Source: Phoronis australis
Taxonomy: Eukaryota > Phoronida > Phoronidae
Assembly (NCBI GenBank): GCA_002633005.1
Contig: NMRA01000241.1
Coordinates: 56,006 to 120,005 of the forward strand
Direction: 5' to 3'
Length of the DNA: 64,000 nt
Part shown: piece by piece, positions 11,162 to 23,240 of the stretch
Numbering within the stretch: the first letter of the stretch is position 1
Layout: the number at the start of each line of letters is the position of its first letter
Translations under genes and position numbers: made by a program
Notes under the pieces: generated by a model
Seen by the model: only the letters and a program-made list of their open reading frames with translations
Told to the model about the DNA's origin: nothing
Databases searched by the model: none

Positions 11162-11999
11162 CTGTCGGATAAGAAATAAACCAATAGCACTTGATACCGT
11201 ATTAAATTATTACGCAAAACGTTATTAAAAGAACTGAACGCTGAAATACAAAATCCAACAGAACTCCCTGTACTGTATATTTTCTGTCCCGTGGAATGTA
11301 GTTAAAAATACAACTTTATACTTCAAATAAGCTTGTTAAAACTCTGGCGCTCAATAACAATGTAATTATCTTTGCTTAGAACAAACAGCCCATACCTGTA
11401 TAAAAAATCCGGGATTCCGATATTCTACAAGATTGGAAAGTTAATTAATTAAGCTAAAATTGATTGCTTTGTAAGAAAATCACACAAAACTGAAAGAAAT
11501 ACAAGTGACATCTGTATGTAAAACACCTATACGGACACCAACGGATAAAAATTTATTGATTTCGTGTTATTTACTGTTGTCATTCGAAATTCTTTTCGCT
11601 TTGGACCTCATTCGTATTTACTCACCATGATTAGTCCCCAAGTTATATTCTACATGGATGCCCAGTATACTATAAGTAATTAAGTCCATGCGCCTATATT
11701 TGAAACAATGAAAGAATTTTTTTTTGTTAACGAATTTATATCAAGTTTCACCCATATAATATTTTAGAAGCGTGTTCCTCGGTTTTTGACTATTCAAATG
11801 TTTCACAGACAGGCGCATGGGGCTAATCATGATTACGGATCATACTCTGGGTGCAGATTCAGGTATAAGCACGTGCGTCTAATACATGCATACAAAAGTA
11901 TAAGTTGAATTGAAGGTCGGCCAATCTTCTGCAATCCCCATGCCTCAGGCCTACACTGTGCCTTAGCGTCTTAAGCTACAACGATGCCGCGTGTCTCAC

Positions 12000-12008
12000 C
12001 TCAGCCAT
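12000..12008 (-). CDS. Candidate first coding exon of MSP gene (Met-Ala-Glu)
   Basis: On the minus strand ATG GCT GAG is followed at once by the strong donor GTGAGA. It would give MAE-LTFVRF when joined to the internal acceptor of the next exon. The ATG context is ordinary and the exon is tiny, so chance cannot be excluded. The nearby CRE (12090-12097) supports a promoter here. Confidence 0.4.
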
Positions 12009-12089
12009 GACAATCCTCTCAAACGCACCAATTCAGCAAGAAAAATGCATCTTGGTTGGCGACTTATGTTTCGAGTTTTCTTTCAATTA

Positions 12090-12097
12090 TGACGTCA
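12090..12097. promoter_or_regulatory. Consensus cAMP-response element (TGACGTCA)
   Basis: A perfect palindromic CRE lies about 80 bases upstream of the candidate minus-strand ATG at 12008, the usual distance for CREB/ATF sites near transcription starts. A CRE half-site-like CGTCA follows at about 12106. Whether it acts is inference. Two other TGACGTCA-type sites in the window (near 41763 and 63903) are inside transposon copies. Confidence 0.45.
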
Positions 12098-12099
12098 CA

Positions 12100-14640
12100 G
12101 TCATTCGTCACAATTTCGCGTTTTTTCGTATTTTTTATGTTTCATGTTGTAAACATACAAAGCACTCTATTACTGACAGTCTCGAATAATAACAAAAACG
12201 AAAAAAACTTGACGAGCCTAGCTAACAACATCCACTTGGAGCGCGCAGTATCTCCACAAACTTGCTTTTTGAACTTTTGATATCATTCTGAAACCCTAGG
12301 GCGTATATTTGGAAATAACATGTTTTTATGGCTGGTACCCTAGGTATAAGCCCGGGCGTACTTTTAGGAACAGAGGGTTTATTAACGGCAAATCGGACTG
12401 AGGGACATCTACATAAAAGGAGGACCAAGAAGTGTAGTTCAAAGAGATTATATAAAACTCATGCGCACACCCAGGATGCTCGGGGGGGCTCAAACGAGCC
12501 CCTCAATTTGGCGAAGTGGGCAAAAAGGTCCGACTCAGAGAAAGAAAAATTCCGAAATAAATTAAGTAGAAAACAGGACAAAGTCCACTAAAAAGGCAGG
12601 AACTACCAAAATTCGGTAAATGCACAATTCATAGCCCAGAACGTACCCCGTGAATTTTAGTAAAAGGTCCACATTCTCAAAAATTCGAGCCCCCCATTTT
12701 TTTTAGGCTGAGTGCGCGCATGATACCACTGGTACACAGTTTTTGTAGATTAGCCAAAATTGCGCTGTCCTTTTTCTCATTAAGCTTTGTTTATATTTGT
12801 TATTTGCGGACAATATTCAGTTTAAGAAACGCTACACCGATATAGATTTAAGTTATTTGCTCCGAAAGTAAGCCTATGCCAATCTAGGTAGACCCACTCG
12901 GAAAATGTTCCAAACTGAAAGAGGTCATATGCACTGCAAGACATGCCCAAGAACCAGACGAAACGACGCCTCACTACTGAAGGCCTAACAAAGATTAGGA
13001 TTACTGCGAGCTTCCACGGGCAAATTGAGTTCCACCTCTCTTTCTTGAAAACCGCCTAGAATGGTTGTAAAGAGCCTCTGATTTTCCTCTAGGTCTCGTG
13101 ATCCTGAACACATGTTATCATCACCACATTTGTGCTTTCTGAGCCCTTCCTTACCAACTCAGTAACTCCGTGAAGCGATCGACCACGGAAACACACAGTC
13201 TAGCGACAGTGGTGCCAAAAATACTATAAAATCTTTGGTGGTGTTGCCGCCTAATTTCAAGTCATTGTTGTCAGTCTTTAGTGATAGTGATTAGTCACGC
13301 TTCCCAAGCTCATAATGGAAATCGCTACTAGTCCGAATAAGTACAATTTTACATCGATATGTGGTCTTGCATAAAAATCAAAGTTTTGTGGTATAAAAAT
13401 TGGTTATAGAAGGTTGACGACCCGAACTGGAATTTTACGAAACAGGAATACAAAAATACAATTCCTTTAATAACGGAAATAAAAAGTTAAGTATTTGCTT
13501 CGTATAATAAAACACAGATAATTTTTAACTTCGTTGAAATTTGTGCGCAACTTTCTTTGTACAAGGTAGATTGATTTGCAGATCAGGTGTTCGCTTCCTT
13601 AGACTTTTCCATTTTAATGCTCTCTTGACAAACACATCTGCGTTAGATAATAAACAGGTTTATAACGGTAACGAGTTAAGTTTAACATAGCAGATGCAAT
13701 CACTTTGTGGCTGGCTTTATGTCTGCTACACGTATATAAAACATCAATGAAAAAACAGCATGTAAGAAGATATTGACTAGATGCGCATTGGTTGCAAGCA
13801 GTTTGTAAATTGATAATTCGCCTCTGCCTTCTGTTGATCCATCCTTACAAATTTAATCTCGAAATTTATTTTACCGTGATAGGGATATATTTCCATTGTC
13901 ACGAATAACATACAGAAATTTTCATGTAAAAAAGCTCAGAAAATTATACTAAGGCGGACCAGCGTGTTTCAATACAGTTATACCTCAGTTCCAGATAACT
14001 GTTAACTCCAATGCGTGCTAGTAATGGCAAGGAATTTACCAACATACATGATTTTCAGAAAAACAATCTACGGTCGCATCATTAAAAATCATGTATGCTC
14101 TTTGCATGGGCTGCGCACCATGGGGGGGGGGCTATAAAACCCCCACTTTTTTCAGTGCTACGCTGCACATAGTCTATAGGTGGTGCCCCACAGGGGGGCT
14201 GAGGGGACTTTAGCCCCCCCACATTTTTCAGTGCTGCGCCGCCCATGCCTTGTCACGATGGATAAAGAAATTCAAAATTTCAGGTTCCAGATATTTTAAG
14301 CCTGCATTCTCCATGTTAAGCTGTCTGAAAAGCTAAATTAAGCTACTTTTTAAATAACTGTAATACTATTTCTTATCGTGAAAGGATTCTACTTCCATTA
14401 CTAACAAGAGTATCGAAACCATCAGCGATTCACGAAAACGCTAGAAGAATTTCTTGAGGTTTCCCAACCCTGAAATAACAAGTTCGAAAATGGCGCATAG
14501 GTCTACTACAAACCCACCGATACTTATCCTCTGATACAGCAGCAATTCAAGATCAGATGAAGGTGGTAATGTTTTAACCCCAAAGCGCCTCGGTTAGGAA
14601 TTCAACATTGACAGCGAAATGCCCTCTTAACGTCAGCTTA
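12100..14640. other. Intergenic DNA with old repeats and a GC-rich doublet
   Basis: No gene was recognised. Inverted copies of the 190-700 repeat lie at about 12465-12722. At 14100-14250 a roughly 75-bp module occurs twice, GGGGGGCTATAAAACCCCC-ACTTTTTTCAGTGCT and GGGGGGCTGAGGGGACTTTAGCCCCCCC-ACATTTTTCAGTGCT. Each has its own G/C hairpin. The rest is AT-rich and featureless to me. Confidence 0.5.
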
Positions 14641-14670
14641 AGAGACATTCAAGCAGGTTTGTAGCCCGAA

Positions 14671-14953
14671 GGGGTCACTCATATTGACAAGGTGCCCGCA
14701 GGCGTGTACCAAAAATTTGCGGGCAGGTGGTACTTTTCACCAAGTTTTGTGAGACCTGCGCGGGGTCCAACAAGCCCCTAAATTTCCATTTCTTCCAGCA
14801 AAAGGCCACTGGATTGGCCTCAACCCCGCAAAAGACGCACAAAAATCTACCCTCAAAAAGGGATGGGAATTAGCAGACCTGGGACCCACAATAGGGGGTC
14901 TCTCAGCAATTTTTGGTATATGCCTGCAGGCACCCTATCAATATGAGTAAACC
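14671..14953. repeat. Foldback repeat with 45-bp arms
   Basis: Left arm 14671-14717 begins GGTCACTCATATTGACAAGG; the right arm, about 14908-14953, is its inverted copy (CCCTATCAATATGAGTAAAC on the plus strand). Both arms share the block TACCAAAAATT. The central part mentions no recognisable protein. A single N is present at 14987 just outside. Confidence 0.65.
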
Positions 14954-15191
14954 CACCCCCCTCCCCAGGGTCTGTGCACACCAGAANAATGGTGGCCAGG
15001 ATGAGGAAATGGGGTTGCACGAAAGCGAGAACAAGTTTAATGTGCTTCCGGCTGCGTACTTTTCTACTTTGAGCCTTATGAACTGGATCCTCCCGCGAGA
15101 GAAGCGGCCTCGGGCTCGGCGAGTCAACCCAGTCATCCAACAGACGATCCTGAATTAAGAGCTGATGTTTCTGAATGATAAATATTGTCCT

Positions 15192-15469
15192 TTATTGAAC
15201 CAGGCCTTCATCGTAACGTCTCCTGTGACTGGAGTCGAAACACGAGTCCTCAAAGAGGGCAGAACACAGAGTGGCCCCGGACCGAATCGCTTGGTCCACG
15301 ATGACGTCCCACACTCTCGTTCGGCGCACGAAGTCATGCCACTTCTGCGCAACTTTGGTGTCCTTCGGAACACCGAGACGTTTTCCGCCTGGCTGCTGTT
15401 GCTGCAGCCTCCGGAAACACATCTTTTGATCCCTCTATGAACCTTCTCGACGCTAAATGTACTTTGCAT
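15192..15469 (-). pseudogene. Frameshifted THAP zinc-finger relic
   Basis: The minus-strand ATG at 15469 opens MQSTFSVEKVHRGIKRCVSG, then GCSNSSQAENVSVF, with the first zinc Cys pair CVSGGC. Near 15373 the frame breaks, and the domain continues in another frame as VPKDTKVAQKWHDFVRRTR, then ATLCSALFEDSCFDSSHRRR, ending at TAA. The family has CSxHF at the second half-site; here it reads CSALF, so the zinc-binding His is lost as well. This is a decayed THAP gene or transposase 5' end. No terminal repeats were found around it. Confidence 0.75.
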
Positions 15470-15499
15470 TCTCTTCACTCTATACACTTTGTCTCTGAT

Positions 15500-16559
15500 C
15501 CGAACGGTATGGTGAACGACCTGGGTTCAACCCATGACGTTATACATAATTATTATTTTTTTCAATTTTTGCGTGTTACTTTATGAGCTGTGCACTAAAG
15601 GCACTGAAATCAAGTAAGATATAATAATAAAATTTATTTTGAGGTACTAGAGTCATGTTGTGTACACTTTAAGTAAATATTGAAACAGTACACCAGTCAG
15701 GAAAAATTAGATGATTATTTTTTGAATAGGTTTGAATTGTTGATTGTCAAGTTAATCATAATATAAAAGTAAATATTTCGTACTCGCCATGTTTGGAGAA
15801 AGAGTTTCTGTTGGGATTTGTAAACATATGCTCATGCTTGTCGGTGGACTTTGTTATTGCTTGTTTCAAAATTCAGAGACATGAATGGTTTCACATCGCA
15901 ATTTCCTTTTGATTTCCTTTGTAAGTTTATTATGGGGCTTCATTGACGCATTGATTTCTGAAGGGATTGGCCTTCTAAGCTGATGTATATAATGTTTTGT
16001 TTTCCCCTCTTGATGTAAAGCTGATACACAAGTAAACATCATCTACATTTTTCCTTGTGTTTGGACATGCAAACATAAAAGCGACTTAAAATAACAGGAA
16101 AATGTAATCTCCTTGCCGTGGAATGGCATTGGTGCGAGAGCAGCAAATATGTAAAAAACTGACTTAAATGGGAGAAATTCAAGCAACCGTCAGGTTTTAG
16201 AATCAAAGTAAGTAAACAAATAATAAAACAAAACTGTCACTAGGGGCACATATTATTAAACTGATAATGTTGATCACAGATTGCTTGAGATCTTTGCTTG
16301 TTGTCATGTACAATTTTTAATCAATTGAAAAAAGCAAAGAGCTCTGTATATGATTTTAAAAGTATCTCCTTGCTAATTTTTTAATTTAAATTAGGTTGTT
16401 TGACCATTCCTGTATTAAAGCGAAAGGTTCCTGTCATATTCCATATCTGTTTAGTTGAAAAGGTCCTCAATCACCTGAGGGAAAAGGTGCCTGTGTGTTG
16501 TGATAGGAGATTTTCTTCGAGTGAGGGGGACCCCCCCCCCCCGTCACTTAAACATAATT
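15500..16559. other. AT-rich DNA, nothing identified
   Basis: No splice-bounded open frame was recognised. A C/G homopolymer (about 16526-16542) marks the join to the repeat modules that follow. Confidence 0.4.
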
Positions 16560-17110
16560 GTATGATTAGGTAGATTTTTATGCGCCCACATATTACATGT
16601 GGGGTGCATATTGCCGTCATCTCTGTCTGTGCGTCCGGCGCTTGTAGCTATATCTCCTAAACCCCTCACAGGATCTTGATAAGATTTGGGAGATGTGTTT
16701 CTGTGATGCTGATGACGAGTGATGGTGAATTTCGGACCTGTCTGACTACAGGCCTGCCCCCTAGTGGCAATTTTATAGTTTTTATGTGCCCACATATTTT
16801 TATTCGTGCGGCGACCAGCATCCGCTGCTCTCTCCAAAACCCTTTGACATATATTCATGAAATTTTGCACATTTCTTCCTTTCATGGACGGCATGAGCGA
16901 ACTTTCAAGCGGTTCCAACTACAGGTGTGCCCCCTCTCTATCTTCAAGGGTCCTCCATGGATTTTCATGAAATTTGGCATATACGCATCTGTTAGTAAGA
17001 TGACACTATCCTCTCATTTTCGGATGGATTTGAGGTATTTTATGCCGTCTAGTGGCCAGTTTTACGGTTTTCGAGTTTTTTGACGTCTGCTCCTCTACTA
17101 ACGAATTCGC
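16560..17110 (+). repeat. Modular repeat with CCCCCTAGTGGCAATTTT phrases
   Basis: Related modules of roughly 150-170 bp recur, each with a CCCCTAGTGGC-like phrase and a TTTTCATGAAATTTGGCA-like phrase. The same family occurs at about 23880-24330. Long open frames here (both strands) follow from the repeat and have no protein resemblance. Confidence 0.6.
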
Positions 17111-17450
17111 TCTTAGGTGATTGTGAAAATTTGCATGTATGTTCTTACTATGAACAGGATGGCTTTTGGTTTTGTGAGCTAACATTTCCTGATTATTGCC
17201 CTTTTAATTTATCTAGATTCGATGAATGATTGCACCCCAAATGATTTACAGGGTCCTACAGGTTTTTTAATTTACAAAAAGCAGTTGAATTTTTGTACCT
17301 GGGATTTATTCTTGATTTTCTGGGGAATTCTGGCTGTTCAGCTAACTTCCGAACTAGGTACAGAAGCCTGCAAGAGTTTTTCTTTAATTTTTTTGCTGCA
17401 GACAATATTTTACTAATTTGTTCGCAATTCAACATGACCCCAGTTTGCTT

Positions 17451-17950
17451 CCACACACGGTCTACCCTAGAACAACTTGCACTATTGCATTTTAACCCTC
17501 TTTTGAGTCAAGCGTCCACACACGCACGCACACACGCACGCACGCACACACGCACACACATATCCACAATAGGGTAATGCGGAAGTTGACGCTCTGTGCG
17601 TGACAACTTGAACGCCTAATGAGAGTATGGCACTAAAAAGAAAACCCATCTGTATGTAACCGCAGCTAATAATTGCTTCAGCCCTACCCCGCTTTTGTAG
17701 CCACACAGCAATTACAAGTGGTGCAAGTTACCCTAGAACAAGTTACCTTGCCTTGATAATGTGGAGTAAGTTGTCAATAGTGGGGTTAGTTGCACTAGTT
17801 TAAATAGCATCCAGTCAAAAAAAGTACTCAAACCTAGTGACAACTCTTCCAGGAGTAATTTGTTCTAGGGTAATTAGTCTGTGTGTGGATGGCACTTTAG
17901 TTCATCTTATGGAGGTAAGGTAACTTGTTCTAGGGAAAGTCTGTGTGTGG
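17451..17950. mobile_element. Inverted-repeat element ending CCACACAC
   Basis: The left end (17451) reads CCACACACGGTCTACCCTAG, then AACAACTT. The right end (to 17950), inverted, reads CCACACACAGACTTTCCCTAG, then AACAAGTT. A 65-bp direct duplication of the right end lies just inside (TGTTCTAGGG at 17861 and 17926), and an inward inverted copy lies near 17731. A (CA/CG)n tract sits at 17517-17561. I did not find a convincing target duplication, so the class is open. Confidence 0.55.
17517..17561 (+). repeat. (CA)n/(CACG)n microsatellite
   Basis: Alternating CACACG and CACGCA units, interrupted and without a single pure repeat. It is inside the inverted-repeat element at 17451-17950. Confidence 0.9.
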
Positions 17951-20580
17951 AGGGCACTTTAGTTTGATATATCTTGCCTGATGTGATATCGATAGTTTCT
18001 GGTTATGTGAACCCCTGGGTGGATTTCAGTTTAATCAGCAAAAGCCAGCCTTTCACAATCTGCATTAATGCCCAGTTGTTTACATGTGTTGAAGTGCTGT
18101 AGTCAGGTGTTGCCCACATATTTCTAACCATAACAAGTTGGGCATACAGTGTGCAGTTAAATCAGGGTCCTAACTGTGTGCAAAATATTATATATGCACA
18201 CATGTATTTGACAGCTTGCAACATGTTGATTCTTCAGTATAACAGATCTTGTAGACTGATGTTAGAAATTGACAGCCGCTTGTAATTCCTATTGTTAAGA
18301 TAACCTGGAAAGACACTCAGTTGGCACATTATAGAAGAAAGCATGTGAAATATTCCCTGTACTGCTACTGGTAGCCTTGTCTTTCCAAAGTATCTGTGTA
18401 CATCCCTTTATAATTACCTGATTTCCTGCAAAATATTAAGTACTTAGTTGCTGACTGGATACAATTTCTGAGTCTTAAAACGATTTGTAGTGAAGTTGTG
18501 TTAATTTGATAAGTTGATGCCCAAACACAGCAATCTATCATAACATTGTAGTCTTATGGGGTTTGTGTCTGTTGCTACTAATTATCCATGCAGTCTCTGT
18601 TGGGTAGTGATGCCTTTAATCTCCATTAAGATGTTTCATTGCCAACTCTCTGATGCCTCAAAGTGAGTTTTAACCAATTGCTGTGTGATTCTCATATCCA
18701 CTTGAATCGGTCATAGTTAGTCGCATGAAGGATTTCTGATTCAATTTCTGGTAATTAATGAATACTGTCCCGATATCATGAGTGGTGCAGTGACCACATT
18801 CCAGGGCCCTTGATGCCTTGATTTTCCCTGAACAAAAAAAATCCCCCTCTCAGGAGGCACAGAAACTTTTCCGAGGGCTCTGAATTCTGAAACTTCATCA
18901 TCAGGTTTAAAAACTCATTAGATTTTGACATTTCTTAGGTTAATTATTCATTATATTAAGTTTGAAAATTTACATCCATCATCAAAATCCAAGTAGCTGT
19001 TTGCGTGACGTTATATAGTCATTATATGGAAAATCCACTAGGGATCTTCAGTCTGAGACTGGCAGAGTTGCTTACTTTCTGTCCTGTACTAAACTGTTAC
19101 AGGCAGGAGGAGTTTGCTTTCCTTGCCAGATTGGTTATTCAAACTTTGTTGTCTTGATGGTGTCTCCTCTCACAAAATTTCAGTTTGTTTTTCTTCAACA
19201 ACTTTGACCCAACCTGATAATTATGAAGCCTTGTTAGTACCCATCCTGTAAAGATATATATTGTATAATTACATATTAGATTGTACAGCAGGTAAAGCCA
19301 GGTTGCCATACGTTTGGTAGAATATATCTTAAAGTACAAATATGAAAGGCACTGCAAGATGCCTGCCTCCCTCCTTGCCCATGATTGCTGGGGTTTTGGA
19401 ATCAATTTACTTTTATTGGATTTATTCCGTTGGGTTTAAGTTGCTTTATCTGTCTGTCTGTTCTACTGAGACTGAATCAGTTTAGAACTTTAGAGGCTTC
19501 ATCGTCTGCTGAAAGAATCCCGTGGATATGCACTTCTCACCAGTTCTTGCCAAGAACTTGGTTGCGTTCCTATAGAACCAAGACTTCGGCCATGCTTTTG
19601 TGGAAATTTTCACTAATTCAATAATTCAACATTTCAACTTCGCAGACCAATAACTTAAATGGCTACTGGTTTGCTAGGTTATACTAGTGTGTTTCTTAGC
19701 ATACTCTTGAAATACTCGTCTTTTATTTGCATCATTTTTGTGTTGTCTTGTGTCAGCCCGTTGTTTTTCACTAGAAACTTGGTCTTCGGAATGCATCTAT
19801 TCTTCTTAAAAATGGCGCTATTGCTTTCATGGTGTTTTCTTATTAGTTTTTATTCTTCAGGGAATCCCATGATAGGTGTGTGTAAATAGGTAAAGTAAGA
19901 AGAGAATACTAAACTTTAATTACGGTATGCGGGCAATCTTTGTAGATACAGCAATCTAGATCTGCTCATGTGCAAGTATTTTCTCTTCCCCTTCTGAGTC
20001 AAATCTATTCGTTTCCGCACCTTTCCAAACCTATTTGAAATCGATTTTAAATCATCTTTATTACAGACTATCCAATTTGCCTCTGCAGTTGAGTTATTTC
20101 CCTTTTCGCTAATGCTGAACACCATTGCTGTACCTGATGTTTTCAGCACCTCAATGAAGAGGAGTTGTGTAATCACTGAAGGGCAGCTTAAAGGCTCTTT
20201 TCCATACAGCTAAGTTCACTACTACCTTCAATGCTAACTGTGGTTAACCGCAAAGTTAAGCATTGGTGTTCTCATCAGCTATGGAGGTATAATAGAGGAT
20301 TTGCAGCGCAGATGAATTACGCATTGCGCATGTGCGAGTTACTTCCTTCGCGAAGGCTCATGGGATAGCTTGTGGTCAGGCATGTCTTGAGCAGGCTGGA
20401 TACTGTGTGCATTTGGAGTGATTTGCAAACTAAAAACCATGTTTCATTTTTTGCTTTATAATACCAAGCAAGTCCTTTCTCTCGTTTGTAAACACAGCGT
20501 AGCTATGATCAGTGACCGTGTGACCGAGGGCACGACTGTCGTCATGTTCATCGGCGTCATTGATTTCGAAATCTCCGGTT
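17951..20580. other. Intron-like DNA, no gene recognised
   Basis: The sequence is AT-rich. Minus-strand open frame 19916-20176 contains a basic stretch (FGKVRKRIDLTQKGKRKYLH) and ends at a stop. It lies just 3' of the THAP exons and could be a further exon of that locus, but splice evidence is poor. Nothing else was recognised. Confidence 0.35.
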
Positions 20581-20734
20581 TCAGACAAGTTGAGAGTTCT
20601 TGGGTTGCTTAACTTTTGTAGCTTTCGCCGTGGATATGCTAGAGACATTAATTTTAAGAGGAAACTCCGTCCGAATGTTGTTCTCATAAGTCTTTTTTCC
20701 ACCAGGAAAATGTTCGCTGCACACACGATGGCCC
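20581..20734 (-). CDS. THAP gene, second exon (end of THAP domain)
   Basis: The minus strand after acceptor TAATTGCCTAG reads G, then GHRVCSEHFPGGKKTYENN, then IRTEFPLK and about 24 more residues to TGA. 'VCSEHF' is the second zinc half-site (Cys, His) of a THAP domain, and the basic GGKKTY-plus-FP tail resembles the conserved end of vertebrate and invertebrate THAP domains. The first half-site is in the exon at 21288-21363 on the same strand, 550 bases upstream. The phase at the junction cannot be checked because the assembly gap breaks exon 1. The product would be little more than a THAP domain unless a further exon follows. Confidence 0.65.
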
Positions 20735-21271
20735 CTAGGCAATTACTACATCGCACTGGATGCCGCAGGCATTCAGGGGCGATAGTACATCCTCACAAAA
20801 AGTTACTCATTTCAAAATACAGCAAATAAAATCAAATGAACCATACATATAGGAACACGGAGTTATAATTAACACATACCACGACTTTGGATACAATTTA
20901 GTCACCAAAACTTGAACAAATCGATGAAAATCTGTCGCGGTTTGCTCGAGTTTCTCTCAGTTACCGGGTGCCATTTTGAGGAAGTTACGTGAAATTACGC
21001 ATGTTGACGAATAAAAAGTCCAAGGGACACACATCTTACAAGTTTCACCCGATACCTTCTCATGCTATTTTACAAGTGTCGCGCGCTAGCGTCACGCACT
21101 TCGCTCAGTCTCACGCTAACCTTTGCCTAACTCACGTGATTCAGTTGACATGCTTTGTGGTTATCGCGAAGTTGGTAATTCTTCACCAAAGTCAACTTAA
21201 TTCTCACAACTAAGCTTCATCAAAGATATGTGTAGAAGTAGAAAGGACCAATGATGAAAGTAAGTGTTTTT

Positions 21272-21287
21272 NNNNNNNNNNNNNNNN
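21272..21287. other. Assembly gap (16 N)
   Basis: A run of 16 N interrupts the THAP exon that starts at 21363 (minus strand). The gap length may be nominal, so reading frames cannot be carried across it. Confidence 0.99.
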
Positions 21288-21363
21288 TTTTATCTCTCTT
21301 GTTGTTTTTGAAGCAGCCAGGAACACAACAAGTGTATCCGCCGTAAGTTTTATTCGCGCTCAT
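21288..21363 (-). CDS. THAP gene, first exon (N terminus, cut by gap)
   Basis: The minus-strand ATG at 21363 opens MSANKTYGGYTCCVPGCFKN, then NKRDK, and runs into the N gap. CCVPGC is the first Cys pair of a THAP domain, at the expected distance from the start. The upstream region on the same strand is GC-richer than its surroundings, as for a promoter. Beyond the gap the sequence (ACTTACTTTCATCATTGG) may be a donor (CACTTAC is not clear) or more domain. With exon 20581-20734 it would complete a C2CH finger. Host gene or domesticated transposase: undecided. Confidence 0.65.
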
Positions 21364-23017
21364 ACCGCGTATTATGCTTGATACTATGGCCGCTTTCGGA
21401 ATCCTGACCACAGCACCCACAATGCACCATATTAACCTAATTTCAATATGGCGTCGCTGCAAATCCGCTATTCAGTGAAATTATCGCAAGGTGGCGCTAA
21501 TATGGCCTTTGGTTATATGGCCTTGCAGAGTTGCAGTTTTGACAGTGCTTTCCATCAAAAATGGCAAGGACCTCTCCCCAGATGGAAACAAGGCAGCCAA
21601 CGGTTACCACCTTGGGACGATGGCGATGTACCACAAATTTTTGACAAAAATTTGACGCTTGAGCGAGCTAACAGCTGATTCAAACAAATGCAGTATGGCG
21701 TGACGGGAACTCGTTTTGCAACACCGAAGCTTCAGAGACAGTGGGAAAGACCTTGAATGGCAGCTTGTTGAATAGTGCTTAGAAACATCTATAAACGGTA
21801 TATTTGCATGCTGTACATTAAGCGAGCAAAACAATGAAGTGGGCCCGCAGTAGAGTATAACACTGAGGGTGTCAGTATGATGATGAGTTTGAGCCACAGT
21901 TTATGAGGCAATGATCAGATATTATGTGCCCCTATTTTGAGAACCAGTTTGATGCTCATTATTCAGTGGAGAAATCTGGTTCTCAAAATTCGGGCTTATT
22001 ATATCCTACCATTACCGTTTATGATTAATTGGTACTCCTGTAATTCAGGTACCACTGAAACCCATGGTTATTTATCTGCTTGTCATAGTGTTCACTGACC
22101 CCCTTCTCTGTTTGTACATATAAGCCTCCACTCACCCATAGTGATCATGTTAAACCTTTTGGGTGTTGCACATGATGTCCTGTTACTAGGCCTACTACTC
22201 CTGTGTGGTTGAAAATGTTATTTGAAAGGCACCACTAGCAATCTGCAAGGTGCATCAGCAGGTGGAGTTGGTTGTTAACTTGTCCTTCACTATGTTTGGG
22301 TTTGGTGAATTTAAAAATGGCTTTGCTCATTTCACATGTCATGACGTTGATTGATATTTATATGGAATGAAACTTAAGTCTTACCTCATAGCTTCCAAGT
22401 GTCAAGTCTTACCTCATACCTTCCAAGCGTGGTGATAACATGAACTTACTGATAACTGATGGCAGAGTTCCTTGCATAGAATATAAGTTGTCTTGAAATG
22501 AACTACCAAAAATTGTTTTTCACAGTACTTTGGATGAGATGTTCTGCAAGTTCTGTCCAAGGTGTGTCAACCTTATTGACTGAACAAACTAAGGTTGGCT
22601 TTTTATGTGCGTGCAGCAGTTGTCACAGTTATGCTCTGCTATTTGGTTGTGATTACTTTTCTTGATTTGAAAATTCTTGCTAATATTGTTCTCTGTCTAT
22701 TTTTATAACAGATGTTCTTAAGCATTCGCCACCCACACTCTCAACACATAATGTTGATTATTAATAGCTGATCATTTCATGGTCTTATGGATGACCACAT
22801 CACTGGGTTTATTTTAACACATCACATACTTGTATTCTCAGACACCCACTCTCTCCTGGACTTGAACCAGTATTCATAAAAGCCTCATAGTAACTGAGTC
22901 TTAGTGAATTCTCTGCATCTCCTGTACTAGATGTGAACTGACATATCTACCAATCATGGCAATTATGGATAGTGTGTGTGTCTTACTGAGTTTTGCTGTT
23001 GTCTGTGGTTGAAATAC
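21364..23017. other. Intron-like DNA with small repeats
   Basis: A plus-strand frame starting ATGGCGTCGCTG at 21448 runs 76 codons, head to head with the THAP exon, but no domain is visible. A 14-bp perfect inverted repeat (ATTTTGAGAACCAG / CTGGTTCTCAAAAT) lies at about 21933-21988. A 27-bp direct duplication (AAGTCTTACCTCATA) lies at about 22376-22431. Nothing else was recognised. Confidence 0.45.
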
Positions 23018-23115
23018 CAGAAGCGTGTTCAACAGAGTGAGCGCCCGCTAGCGTGTACTCGTGAACACAAGGAACAGCTCCTGAACAGCTGTGAGCGCTC
23101 ACTGTGCGATCCAGT

Positions 23116-23211
23116 ATGGCGACTCTGAAGCAGTTTTTGTTGAACGTCTTAGCCGATGAGCTTAACACTAACGGTCCTTCCTACGGCGTACTGAGCGATA
23201 AATATGATTAA
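23116..23211 (+). pseudogene. HARBI1-like transposase, first coding piece
   Basis: ATG opens MATLKQFLLNVLADELNTNG, then PSYGVLSDKYD, then TAA. It lies 67 bases inside the left inverted repeat. It could be the true first exon, with a splice before the stop at GGC|GTACTG, or a broken start. The assignment rests on the neighbouring piece. Confidence 0.5.
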
Positions 23212-23240
23212 TCTTTGCCAATAATTATTAATATCGGCAG

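Noticed and set aside
11620-11835. Inverted pair CATGATTAGTCCCC / GGGGCTAATCATG as a transposon
   Set aside because: Arms are short and interrupted, and no target duplication or second copy was noticed.
14853-15140. Overlapping open frames on both strands
   Set aside because: Three frames overlap across an N and a foldback arm; composition-driven, with no family resemblance.
16544-17083. 124- and 135-codon open frames
   Set aside because: They lie entirely in the CCCCCTAGTGGC modular repeat on opposite strands and are not conserved at the second locus.
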